Of a stretch of DNA of 64,000 nucleotides, positions 33,425 to 41,331 are shown in pieces. Origin of the DNA: Mucilaginibacter gossypii (GTDB lineage: Bacteria; Bacteroidota; Bacteroidia; Sphingobacteriales; Sphingobacteriaceae); the NCBI RefSeq assembly GCF_900100945.1, contig NZ_FNCG01000019.1, positions 55,340 through 119,339 of the forward strand, read 5' to 3'. Each line of letters begins with the position of its first letter. The stretch's first letter is position 1. Made by a program: the position numbers and the translations under genes. The notes under the pieces are model-generated. The model saw nothing but the letters and a program-made list of their open reading frames with translations. It was not told where the DNA came from and searched no databases.

Positions 33425-34171
33425 TTATCGAAACTCAAACATTTCTTTGTTAAGATTGCCGGAATACCATCTGTCATTTATAAAGTAATAAGTTTCCTTA
33501 CCTAAAATGATCATAGGGAAATTACCTGCAATTTTTTGTTTGGTCTTGTTTCTTGTTGTGATAAAGTGATCGAATATGTCTTGCTTAACGCTGTAAAAGA
33601 CATTTTGCTGCATGTCGAAGGCTAAAACTGTGTTAGTGTCATAGGCATAGTTTTCTTTAGGGCGAGGTTTTGAATCAACAAAATCATGTACACTGACTTT
33701 TAATTTGCAGTTGTTAATACTGTTGCCAACCAAATGTAATTTAATGCGGTATTCTTCCTGTTGTTCGCCGGATTCCCCGGTAAGATATCTTAAAACATGC
33801 ATGGCCTTGTATAGATGTTGGCCCTCCACGCAGATGATCAGAGTATTTCCTAACCCAACTCCCGATCCGCCTCTTACTGCATAGTTAATCTCAATAAAGT
33901 TTTTATTCAATAACCTAATGTCAGGAGTTTCTCCCCAAAAATCATCTATTGTAATAATATCTTTGAGGCAAATCATTTTAAGCACATGGTTTGCATAGTC
34001 AGGAACGATCTTCACCGTTTGATTTTTACCATCGATGGATGTAAGATGATATATTTTGGTGTCTCTTTTGGCTGCTTTTGCCTCAGCCGTTTTTAACCAA
34101 TCTTGTGCAGATGAATGATCGAAATAAAGTATAAAAACCAAGGAAATAATTAAGGCGGCGTATCTGTTCAT
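33425..34171 (-). CDS. Unrecognised secreted protein
   Basis: A 248-residue protein from the ATG at 34171 (the frame reaches a TTG at 34192). The signal peptide is MNRYAALIISLVFILYFDHS ending SSAQ. The mature part starts DWLKTAEAKAAKRDTKIY and is mixed alpha/beta with no motif known to me. It ends in a short basic/aromatic tail (SGNLNKEMFEFR) without a type IX sorting domain. It stands alone, convergent with the lysR gene. Confidence 0.75.
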   Translation of the reverse strand: MNRYAALIISLVFILYFDHSSAQDWLKTAEAKAAKRDTKIYHLTSIDGKNQTVKIVPDYANHVLKMICLKDIITIDDFWGETPDIRLLNKNFIEINYAVRGGSGVGLGNTLIICVEGQHLYKAMHVLRYLTGESGEQQEEYRIKLHLVGNSINNCKLKVSVHDFVDSKPRPKENYAYDTNTVLAFDMQQNVFYSVKQDIFDHFITTRNKTKQKIAGNFPMIILGKETYYFINDRWYSGNLNKEMFEFR

Positions 34172-34321
34172 AAGATAAGGTTTACAGGCCAATTTATGCT
34201 TTTATTTTGCTGCTTTTACTACTAATTCCAGATTAAAATAATGCTGACAATGTACTGTCAGTACAATGATCATAGTAGCGTGTATTTTCAAAAAACTCCA
34301 AAAAAACGAAAAAAAACAAAC

Positions 34322-34347
34322 AAAAAATCCGGGCATTTTGCCCGGAT
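34322..34347 (-). terminator. Terminator for the doxX gene
   Basis: The perfect stem ATCCGGGCA/TGCCCGGAT with a TTT loop is followed on the minus strand by a long T-rich tract. It lies about 270 bp beyond the doxX stop, so the message would have a long 3-prime untranslated region. Confidence 0.8.
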
Positions 34348-34617
34348 CTGAAACGCTGAATTTATATTCCTAAAAGGCTTGTTTGCTGATAATCAAATAT
34401 TTAATAGTGTTTCGGGTAGGGTGTTAAATTTCTGATTATCAATGTGTTTCATTTTTAACGCGTTCCGGCGTTTCGCTCTCAAAAAATGGAACATTTGTTA
34501 TTTGCAAAAAAAGAAACGCCGGCAATTTTTAATTTTTTTATGGAGAATCAAAAAATTGGGACACCTTGTTTGTTACATTGGATATTGTCCAATAAAGCCT
34601 GTAGAATCACCGGGTGC
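34348..34617. other. Long untranslated stretch with a GCCGGCGTTTC-type inverted repeat
   Basis: This A/T-rich stretch lies between the doxX stop and its terminator. The segment TCCGGCGTTTC at 34466-34476 is inverted at 34512-34522 (GAAACGCCGG). Two open frames of 67-70 codons run through it on the plus strand but overlap the end of doxX and have no recognised features. I see no supported gene. Confidence 0.4.
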
Positions 34618-35010
34618 TTATACCGTTGGCGTGGCCGTAAAAATACTCGCATAATACTTGCGATAGGCAAACAGCAAAAATACCTCTAAAACTATAACCG
34701 CCAGTCCAATTGGCAAACCGGCCGGTGCCAAAATGGCATGGAACAGGAATATATTTAGCGAAATAGGTAGCAGCAATAACACAAACAGTGCCGTATACCG
34801 GTTGATAATTAAAAACAGGCCGCTGGTTATTTCAATTACTTTCATGTATTGAAAAAAATAACCTGAACCAAATAACCCGCCGCTAAAAGCCTGTGCCTTA
34901 TCGCTCATGGGCGGTTGGGCCATATGCAGAAACTGGAAAAAGAAGTTTAACCCAAACACCACGAAGACCAGGCCCAGCAAAACGCGGGCAATTAATACTG
35001 CAATTTTCAT
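34618..35010 (-). CDS. DoxX family membrane protein
   Basis: A 130-residue integral membrane protein with four spans. The start is taken at the ATG at 35010 (MKIAVLIARVLLGLVFVVFG), which gives the DoxX N-terminal pattern; the frame continues upstream to 35070. Other family features are the loop with GGLFGSGYFFQYMKVIEITSG and the C-terminal spans LFVLLLLPISLNIFLFHAIL and LAVIVLEVFLLF. DoxX-type proteins take part in thiosulfate or quinol-linked redox stress functions in some bacteria; the role here is not known. It is divergent from msrA. Confidence 0.85.
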   Translation of the reverse strand: MKIAVLIARVLLGLVFVVFGLNFFFQFLHMAQPPMSDKAQAFSGGLFGSGYFFQYMKVIEITSGLFLIINRYTALFVLLLLPISLNIFLFHAILAPAGLPIGLAVIVLEVFLLFAYRKYYASIFTATPTV

Positions 35011-35103
35011 AATTAATAGGTTTAATATAAGGTTAAACACTAAGTTTAGTAATTTAATTGACATATTCAAATCAGCCTCATAGCTAACTATTTAAACAGG
35101 CAT

Positions 35104-35111
35104 TACTTTTG
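35104..35111 (+). promoter_or_regulatory. msrA -7 promoter element
   Basis: TACTTTTG fits TAnnTTTG exactly, 14 bp upstream of the msrA ATG. The -33 place has only TATTT. Confidence 0.6.
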
Positions 35112-35125
35112 ATAAAACAGGACAT

Positions 35126-35671
35126 ATGAACATTCAAAAAATAACTTTCGGCAACGGTTGCTTTTGGTGCACCGAAGCCGTTTTCCAATCTCTTAAAGGT
35201 GTAACATCAGTAACCTCGGGTTATATGGGCGGCAAAGTTTTAAACCCAACCTATGAGCAGGTTTGTACAGGCGCTACCGGTCATGCCGAAGTGATTCACC
35301 TGGAGTATGACGCCGACGTGATCTCGTTTGATGAATTGCTATTGGTTTTCTTTAAAACCCATAACCCAACAACACTTAACCGCCAGGGTAACGACGTGGG
35401 CACACAATACCGCTCGGCTATATTTTATTATACAGATGAACAAAAGCAGGCTTCGGAAGCGATGATCAAAACGCTTACCGATGAGCAGGTTTTTGACGAT
35501 CCTATCGTAACCGAAATCACCCCGGCAAGTACATTTTACAGCGCCGAAGATTACCACCAGAATTATTTCAACGATAATCCTAATAAGTCGTACTGCGCGT
35601 TTGTTATCCAGCCAAAACTCAATAAATTTGCCAAGGAGTTTAAGGATAAAATAAAGCCGGAGCTGTTATAA
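35126..35671 (+). CDS. msrA: Peptide-methionine (S)-S-oxide reductase MsrA
   Basis: A 181-residue cytosolic enzyme that reduces the S epimer of methionine sulfoxide in proteins. The catalytic cysteine is Cys12 in the GCFWCTE motif. The conserved segments GYMGGKVLNPTYEQVCTG, GHAEVIHLEYD, NPTTLNRQGNDVGTQYRSAI and YHQNYF are all present. The length is normal and there is no MsrB domain fused. It shares a divergent promoter region with the doxX gene. Confidence 0.96.
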   Translation: MNIQKITFGNGCFWCTEAVFQSLKGVTSVTSGYMGGKVLNPTYEQVCTGATGHAEVIHLEYDADVISFDELLLVFFKTHNPTTLNRQGNDVGTQYRSAIFYYTDEQKQASEAMIKTLTDEQVFDDPIVTEITPASTFYSAEDYHQNYFNDNPNKSYCAFVIQPKLNKFAKEFKDKIKPELL

Positions 35672-35739
35672 GATGCCTATCATACGGAGTGTTTAAATCG
35701 AGCGGCTCTGAAGATGAAGTAATATTAAGCAAAAGGGCC

Positions 35740-35894
35740 TGTCACCCTGAGCCCGTCGAAGGGTCGTGCGCAGAGGCCTTGCTCACCATGATTCGAGGGC
35801 TTCAGCATGACACCCGTTTAGTTAAACGGTAGTTCGTTAAAGCATGCCGGCGTACTTTTTTCGCATTAGTCTTCGACAAGGTCTCGACCGTCAC
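35740..35894. repeat. GTCACCCTGAGC/GTCGAAGGG-type repeat element
   Basis: TGTCACCCTGAGCCCGTCGA (from 35740) is inverted imperfectly at 35791-35813 (ATTCGAGGGCTTCAGCATGA). A third related arm, CTTCGACAAGGTCTCGACCG, ends near 35890. The core resembles the middle arms of the palindrome at 195-349. It fills most of the gap between msrA and the acid phosphatase gene. Confidence 0.65.
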
Positions 35895-35911
35895 TCTTTT
35901 AATCAACCCAT

Positions 35912-36718
35912 ATGAAAAAAAGCTATAGCTATCTACTATCAGGCCTGTTGTTATTCAGCGCCTGCTCATCTGTTAAAAAAACTGCCAATCCTAATACCAG
36001 CATTACCAACGATGGTAAGATCTGGGCTTCATTATGGCAGCAGCGGGCAGCGGAGTACAAAGCATTATGCTTTCAGGCCTATAACGTAGCTAAACTCAGG
36101 GTTGATGAAGGGATTAAGAACCCCGGTGATAAGCCACTGGCCATTGTTACCGATATTGACGAAACGGTGCTGGATAATAGCCCCTATGATGCCCATCGCG
36201 CCTTACAGAACTTAGATTACAGCGATGCCACCTGGAAACAATGGACAGACAAAGCCCTTGCTGATACCGTGCCGGGCGCACCTGCTTTTTTTAAGTACGC
36301 CGCATCAAAAGGGATCACGATATTTTACATTACCAACCGTAATGAAAATGAGCGGGCAAGTACGCTTAAAAATCTGCAATTGTATGGATTGCCTAATGCC
36401 GATGATGAACACCTGCAGTTGAAAACTACTTCATCGAGCAAGGAAGCGCGCCGTCTTAACGTTTTAAAAACACATAACATCCTGCTGCTTTGCGGCGATA
36501 ACCTGCCCGATTTTGACCTGCTGTATGATAGTCACCCGCCCGAAGAAAGCAGGACGGCTACCACACAAAAGCTGCAAGCGGAATTTGGCAAAAGGTATAT
36601 TGTTATTCCCAATCCTTCATATGGTGATTTTGAGGGGGCACTTTTCCGGTTTAATTATAAGCTTAGCCCTGCCCAAAAAGATTCGGTGATCAGGGCGAAG
36701 ATCAAAGCCGATCAGTAA
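35912..36718 (+). CDS. Class C acid phosphatase / e(P4)-family lipoprotein
   Basis: A 268-residue HAD-superfamily lipoprotein. The lipobox LLLFSACSS gives a lipidated Cys near residue 19. The catalytic motif DIDETVLDNS (nucleophile Asp and the acid/base Asp two residues on) lies near residue 90. Further motifs are ITNRNENERAS and LLLCGDNLPDFD with the metal-binding aspartates. Family members remove phosphate from nucleotides and other phosphomonoesters at the outer membrane, helping uptake of NAD or heme in Haemophilus. The order Cys-anchor, then HAD domain, is standard. Confidence 0.92.
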   Translation: MKKSYSYLLSGLLLFSACSSVKKTANPNTSITNDGKIWASLWQQRAAEYKALCFQAYNVAKLRVDEGIKNPGDKPLAIVTDIDETVLDNSPYDAHRALQNLDYSDATWKQWTDKALADTVPGAPAFFKYAASKGITIFYITNRNENERASTLKNLQLYGLPNADDEHLQLKTTSSSKEARRLNVLKTHNILLLCGDNLPDFDLLYDSHPPEESRTATTQKLQAEFGKRYIVIPNPSYGDFEGALFRFNYKLSPAQKDSVIRAKIKADQ

Positions 36719-36927
36719 AACTACTGATCTTTAACTGTTGACGAGGGATAGCCGCCCGGGCAGGTATATAACTTAATTGCCTGTATTTACGTATATTTAC
36801 ACGCTGATCCCCCTATAGGTGTAATTATTTTATATAGCTAAAGCATTTTACTTAGTTTAATAAAATAATTGAATGTTTGGGTGATGTCATAATCTTGCGG
36901 TAAAATGTGCATGAAGCGCAAATAAAT

Positions 36928-36939
36928 TGCAAATTTGCA
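36928..36939. promoter_or_regulatory. Palindrome upstream of the cryptochrome gene
   Basis: TGCAAATTTGCA is a perfect 12-bp palindrome, 38 bp upstream of the chosen ATG, in a 259-bp gap without other features. It may be an operator; no known site is claimed. Confidence 0.35.
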
Positions 36940-36977
36940 TACTGCATTATTATTATTCAGTTAACCCCTGTTTAACT

Positions 36978-38279
36978 ATGAGTGATAGAACTATTCTGGT
37001 TTGGTTTAGAAATGACTTGCGCATAAATGATAACGAAATTTTGTTAGAAGCTGTACGCAAGGCTGATAAAATACTGCCGGTTTATTGTTTCGATCCTTAT
37101 TATTTTCAACATACCGAAACGGGGGCTTCAAAAACAGGGAATTTCAGGGCGAGGTTCCTTTTAGAGGCCGTTGCCGATCTCCGCAAAAATTTACAGGGTT
37201 TTGGTGCCGAATTGATCATCCGCATTGGTAACCCTGCCGATGTGATCCCGCAGCTTGCACAGGAATACCAGGTAAATGAAGTTTATCATCACCGTGAGGT
37301 AGCCTACGAGGAAACCAATATCTCCGAGCAGGTTGAAACTGCGCTATGGAAAATGAGGCTTAACCTCAAGCATTTCATCGGTCATACCATGTATCATAAG
37401 GAAGATCTTCCTTTCCCGATTAAGGATATCCCGGATAGTTTCGCGGTTTTTAAAAAGAAGGTGGAACGTGACAGTAATGTTCGTCCGTGCGTACCAAAAC
37501 CCGATCATATCAGCGTTCCGGAAATTACCGATGCCGGCGAATTACCAACCTTGCAACAATTAGGTTTAAACGAGCCTGTTGACGATATGCGTGCTACTGA
37601 ATATTTTCAGGGGGGCGAAACAGCGGCTTTGGTGCAAATGCATAAGTGTTTTGCCAATGCAGACCAGCTGCTGAAACAAAAAAATGGGCGTAACGGCTCT
37701 GATTGCTCTTCAAAACTTTCTCCCTGGATCTCGATAGGGTGTATTTCGCCGAGGCAGGTTTACTGGGAAATTCAGAAATATGGCAGTAATGGTAACCTGT
37801 TAAAGCTTGAATTGCTTTGGCGCGATTACTTCAGGTTCATGTTTAAAAAACACGGCCAAAAATTTATCAAAGCTAAAGACGAAGCTCAGGGCACCGACCT
37901 TGCGCCGGACGCCGAGCTGTCGCTCCAAAAATGGAAAAACGGCGAAACAGGAGTGCCCCTTATTGATGCAGCAATCCATGAACTTAATGCTACAGGCTAT
38001 ATCAGTAATCAAAACCGGCAGGTAGTAGCGGGCTATTTAGTAAACACCCTCAAAGCCGACTGGGTACAGGGTGCTGCTTATTTTGAAGAAAAGCTTATTG
38101 ATTACTCACCGGCCAGCAATTGGGGCAACTGGGCCTTTATTGCCGGTGTTAACGATGCTAAGGAAAGCAAATACGCTATAGTTACCAAGCTGCCCAAAGA
38201 GCTTGAAGCCAAAACCGATTTTGTGAATACCTGGCAGCCATCATCCATTGATGAAGCCGGGGATTTGGTTAGCGCTTAA
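36978..38279 (+). CDS. Cryptochrome DASH-type photolyase
   Basis: A 433-residue flavoprotein of the photolyase/cryptochrome family. The frame opens at a TTG at 36927, but the ATG at 36978 (MSDRTILVWFRNDLRINDNE) is the typical start. The N-terminal antenna domain has VWFRNDLR and PVYCFDPYYF. The FAD domain has KLSPWISIGCISPRQVYWEI, LLWRDYFRFMFKKHG and the Trp/Asn-rich end (GNWAFIAGVNDAK). DASH proteins repair cyclobutane dimers in single-stranded DNA or sense blue light. The features fit DASH better than class I or II photolyase, but the subgroup is judged by eye. Confidence 0.9.
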   Translation: MSDRTILVWFRNDLRINDNEILLEAVRKADKILPVYCFDPYYFQHTETGASKTGNFRARFLLEAVADLRKNLQGFGAELIIRIGNPADVIPQLAQEYQVNEVYHHREVAYEETNISEQVETALWKMRLNLKHFIGHTMYHKEDLPFPIKDIPDSFAVFKKKVERDSNVRPCVPKPDHISVPEITDAGELPTLQQLGLNEPVDDMRATEYFQGGETAALVQMHKCFANADQLLKQKNGRNGSDCSSKLSPWISIGCISPRQVYWEIQKYGSNGNLLKLELLWRDYFRFMFKKHGQKFIKAKDEAQGTDLAPDAELSLQKWKNGETGVPLIDAAIHELNATGYISNQNRQVVAGYLVNTLKADWVQGAAYFEEKLIDYSPASNWGNWAFIAGVNDAKESKYAIVTKLPKELEAKTDFVNTWQPSSIDEAGDLVSA

Positions 38280-38421
38280 AAATATTATCTGCACCGAAAT
38301 ATTTTATATCTGTTTCAAAACAACACGCCATAATTTGAGTTTTCACCCCAATGGGTAAAATAAGCCTAATAATGGCTAAATTTCTTTACAATTAATTATG
38401 AAGTATATAGCGGTATATCAT

Positions 38422-38429
38422 TACTTTTG
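38422..38429 (+). promoter_or_regulatory. sucA -7 promoter element
   Basis: TACTTTTG matches TAnnTTTG and lies 24 bp upstream of the ATG at 38454. It overlaps the alternative TTG start at 38427, which is therefore unlikely to be translated. Confidence 0.6.
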
Positions 38430-38453
38430 TACCGTTTTAAAGATCAGTTTCAC

Positions 38454-41270
38454 ATGGATCGTCTCAATTATATAAATAGCGGAAACGCTGCCTACATATC
38501 TTCCCTATACGAACAGTACAAACAGGAACCGGAATCGGTTGATTTTGGATGGCAAAAATTCTTTGAAGGATTTGATTTTGGTAAAGATACCGATGCTGCC
38601 GGAGCAATTGCACCTGCCGTAGTTGGTGAAGCTACTCCTGAACATTTTTTAAAGGAAATCAACGTATTAAACATGATAGATGGTTACCGCTCGCGCGGGC
38701 ATTTGTTTGCAAAAACAAACCCCGTTCGCGAACGCCGCCATTATTACCCAGGCAAGGAGCTTGAAACTTTTGGCTTGAGCGAAGCCGACCTTGATACCGT
38801 TTTTAATGCCGGTGTTGAAGTTGGTTTAGGTGCCGCCAAATTGCGCGATATCCGACAGTTGCTTGAGGATACTTACTGCCGTTCAATAGGTACGGAATAT
38901 AAATACATCCGTAATCCCATTAAAATAAAATGGTTTGAAGAGCGGATGGAAAGCCGTCGTAATACACCTTCTTTTACCCTTGATGAAAAGAAGGAAATGC
39001 TTAACAAGCTGAACGAAGCAGTAACTTTCGAAAACTTTTTGGGCACCAAATTCCTTGGTCAAAAACGTTTTTCACTGGAAGGTGCCGAAGCGCTGATCCC
39101 TTCAATGGATTCGGTAATTAAAAAAGGCGCCGATCTGGGTATCGAGGAGTTTATCATCGGTATGGCGCACCGCGGGCGTTTGAACGTGTTGACCAACATC
39201 ATGGAGAAAACCTATAAAGAGGTATTCTCTGAGTTTGAAGGTAAAAACTACGATTCTGAATCGCCTTTTGGTGGTGACGTGAAATACCACTTAGGTTTTT
39301 CAACCGACGTGCTTACCAAAAGCGGTAAAAAAGTTCACCTGAGCCTTTGCCCTAACCCATCGCACCTGGAAGCTGTTGACCCGGTTGTAGAAGGGATTAC
39401 CCGTTCAAAAATCGACTTTAAATATGGCGGCGATCATTCAAAGATCGCTCCAATCCTGATTCATGGCGATGCTTCAATTGCCGGACAGGGTATAGTATAT
39501 GAAGTTTTACAAATGGAAAAACTGGATGGTTACCGCACAGGCGGCACCATTCACCTGGTTATCAACAACCAGATAGGGTTTACCACCAACTATAAAGACG
39601 CCCGTTCAAGTACTTATTGTACCGATGTTGCCAAAACTGTGCTTTCGCCGGTTTTTCACGTAAACGGTGATGATGTTGAAGCTTTGGCTTATGTAGTAAA
39701 CCTGGCTATGGAATACAGGCAGGTATTTAATGAGGACGTATTTATCGATATCCTTTGCTACCGCCGTTATGGCCATAACGAAGCTGATGAGCCTAAATTC
39801 ACCCAGCCGCTGTTATACAAGGCTATCGACGCGCACCCTAACCCTTTAAAGATTTACAATCAAAAACTGATAGATGAAGGCAGTATAGATGCTGAATTCC
39901 TGAAATCTATCGAAAAAACCTTCAAAGATGAGTTACAGCAAAAGCTAGATGAAGTAAAATCAGAAGAAAGGTTTACTGATACTATTGCCATGTTTGAAGG
40001 TGCTTGGAGCGGATTGCACCTGGCAAGCCATAAAGAACTGGTAAAAGCTATTGATACTTCTGTAGCCGAAGAAACCATATTAGAGATTGGTAATAAGATC
40101 ACTGTGTTACCACCAAATAAAGAGTTCTTCAAGAAAATTGAGAAACTGTTTGAAGACCGCAGTGCCATGGTGAACAAAACCAAAGTGTTTGACTGGGCCA
40201 TGGGCGAACTGCTTGCTTACGGAACTTTGTTAAAAGAAGGTTACCCTATCAGGTTAAGTGGTGAAGACGTAAAACGTGGTACTTTCTCGCATCGCCATGC
40301 GGTATTGACGCTGGTTGATTCGGAAGACGAATTTACACCGCTTGCATCCATTAACCCCGAAGCTAAATTAAGCATCTATAACTCTTTATTATCTGAGTAT
40401 GGCGTTTTAGGTTTTGAATACGGCTATGCACTTGCAAACCCAACTGCTTTAACCATTTGGGAGGCCCAGTTTGGTGATTTCTTTAACGGTGCCCAGATCA
40501 TTGTTGACCAGTACATTGCCAGTGCCGAAACTAAATGGCAGCGTGGTAATGGTTTGGTTATGTTGTTGCCTCACGGTTATGAAGGCCAGGGCCCTGAGCA
40601 CTCATCTGCACGGGTTGAACGCTTTTTAGAGCTTTGTGCCGATGATAACATTCAAATTGCCAACTGCACAACCCCTGCCAACTTCTTCCATATTTTACGC
40701 AGGCAAATGCACCGTGATTTCCGTAAGCCTTTGATCATTTTTACACCAAAAAGCTTATTGCGCAGTCCTAAATGTGTATCGCCAATTGAAGATTTTACCA
40801 ACGGTAAATTCCACGAGTTGATAGATGATACTTATGTTGATCCTAAAAAGGTAAAACGCGTGTTGTTGTGTACCGGTAAGGTTTATTACGATCTGCTTGA
40901 CAAACAACAGGCCGATAACCGTAAGGATGTGGCTATTGTACGTGTAGAGCAGCTTTACCCCACTCCGGTTACCCAAATTTTGAAGATCAAAGCTAAATAC
41001 GAAAAGGCCGAATTTATCTGGGTACAGGAAGAGCCTGAAAACATGGGCGCATGGCCATACATTTGCCGTAAATTCCATAATGATAAGGTGATTAACCTGA
41101 GCGTTATTTCAAGGATTGAAGGCAGCAGTACCGCAACAGGCTTTGCTAAACAGCATGCCGCCCAGCAGTTATACATAGTTTCAAAAGCTTTTGAGGCCCC
41201 AGCCGGTAAAGTGGTTAAAGAAGCTGTTAAAAAAACAACAAAGAAAATGGCTGATGCCGGGGCTGATTGA
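38454..41270 (+). CDS. sucA: 2-oxoglutarate dehydrogenase E1 component
   Basis: A 938-residue thiamine-diphosphate enzyme that decarboxylates 2-oxoglutarate in the citric-acid cycle and passes the succinyl group to the lipoyl arm of OdhB. Typical parts are the N-terminal E2-binding helix (YISSLYEQYKQEPESVDFGW), DGYRSRGHLFAKTNP, the ThDP site region GMAHRGRLNVL and HGDASIAGQGIVYE, YCTDVAKTV and the C-terminal region LPHGYEGQGPEHSSARVERF. The last 25 residues form a Lys/Ala-rich extension (KEAVKKTTKKMADAG). It is followed by odhB after 61 bp. Confidence 0.97.
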   Translation: MDRLNYINSGNAAYISSLYEQYKQEPESVDFGWQKFFEGFDFGKDTDAAGAIAPAVVGEATPEHFLKEINVLNMIDGYRSRGHLFAKTNPVRERRHYYPGKELETFGLSEADLDTVFNAGVEVGLGAAKLRDIRQLLEDTYCRSIGTEYKYIRNPIKIKWFEERMESRRNTPSFTLDEKKEMLNKLNEAVTFENFLGTKFLGQKRFSLEGAEALIPSMDSVIKKGADLGIEEFIIGMAHRGRLNVLTNIMEKTYKEVFSEFEGKNYDSESPFGGDVKYHLGFSTDVLTKSGKKVHLSLCPNPSHLEAVDPVVEGITRSKIDFKYGGDHSKIAPILIHGDASIAGQGIVYEVLQMEKLDGYRTGGTIHLVINNQIGFTTNYKDARSSTYCTDVAKTVLSPVFHVNGDDVEALAYVVNLAMEYRQVFNEDVFIDILCYRRYGHNEADEPKFTQPLLYKAIDAHPNPLKIYNQKLIDEGSIDAEFLKSIEKTFKDELQQKLDEVKSEERFTDTIAMFEGAWSGLHLASHKELVKAIDTSVAEETILEIGNKITVLPPNKEFFKKIEKLFEDRSAMVNKTKVFDWAMGELLAYGTLLKEGYPIRLSGEDVKRGTFSHRHAVLTLVDSEDEFTPLASINPEAKLSIYNSLLSEYGVLGFEYGYALANPTALTIWEAQFGDFFNGAQIIVDQYIASAETKWQRGNGLVMLLPHGYEGQGPEHSSARVERFLELCADDNIQIANCTTPANFFHILRRQMHRDFRKPLIIFTPKSLLRSPKCVSPIEDFTNGKFHELIDDTYVDPKKVKRVLLCTGKVYYDLLDKQQADNRKDVAIVRVEQLYPTPVTQILKIKAKYEKAEFIWVQEEPENMGAWPYICRKFHNDKVINLSVISRIEGSSTATGFAKQHAAQQLYIVSKAFEAPAGKVVKEAVKKTTKKMADAGAD

Positions 41271-41331
41271 TCAATAAGTTAAGCATCCTGACATCATCCA
41301 GAAAAAAATATAAAATCTACAATACTACAAT

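Noticed and set aside
34442..34689. Two overlapping 67- and 70-codon plus-strand frames
   Set aside because: They share DNA in different frames, overlap the doxX end on the other strand, and show no domain, signal peptide or convincing promoter.
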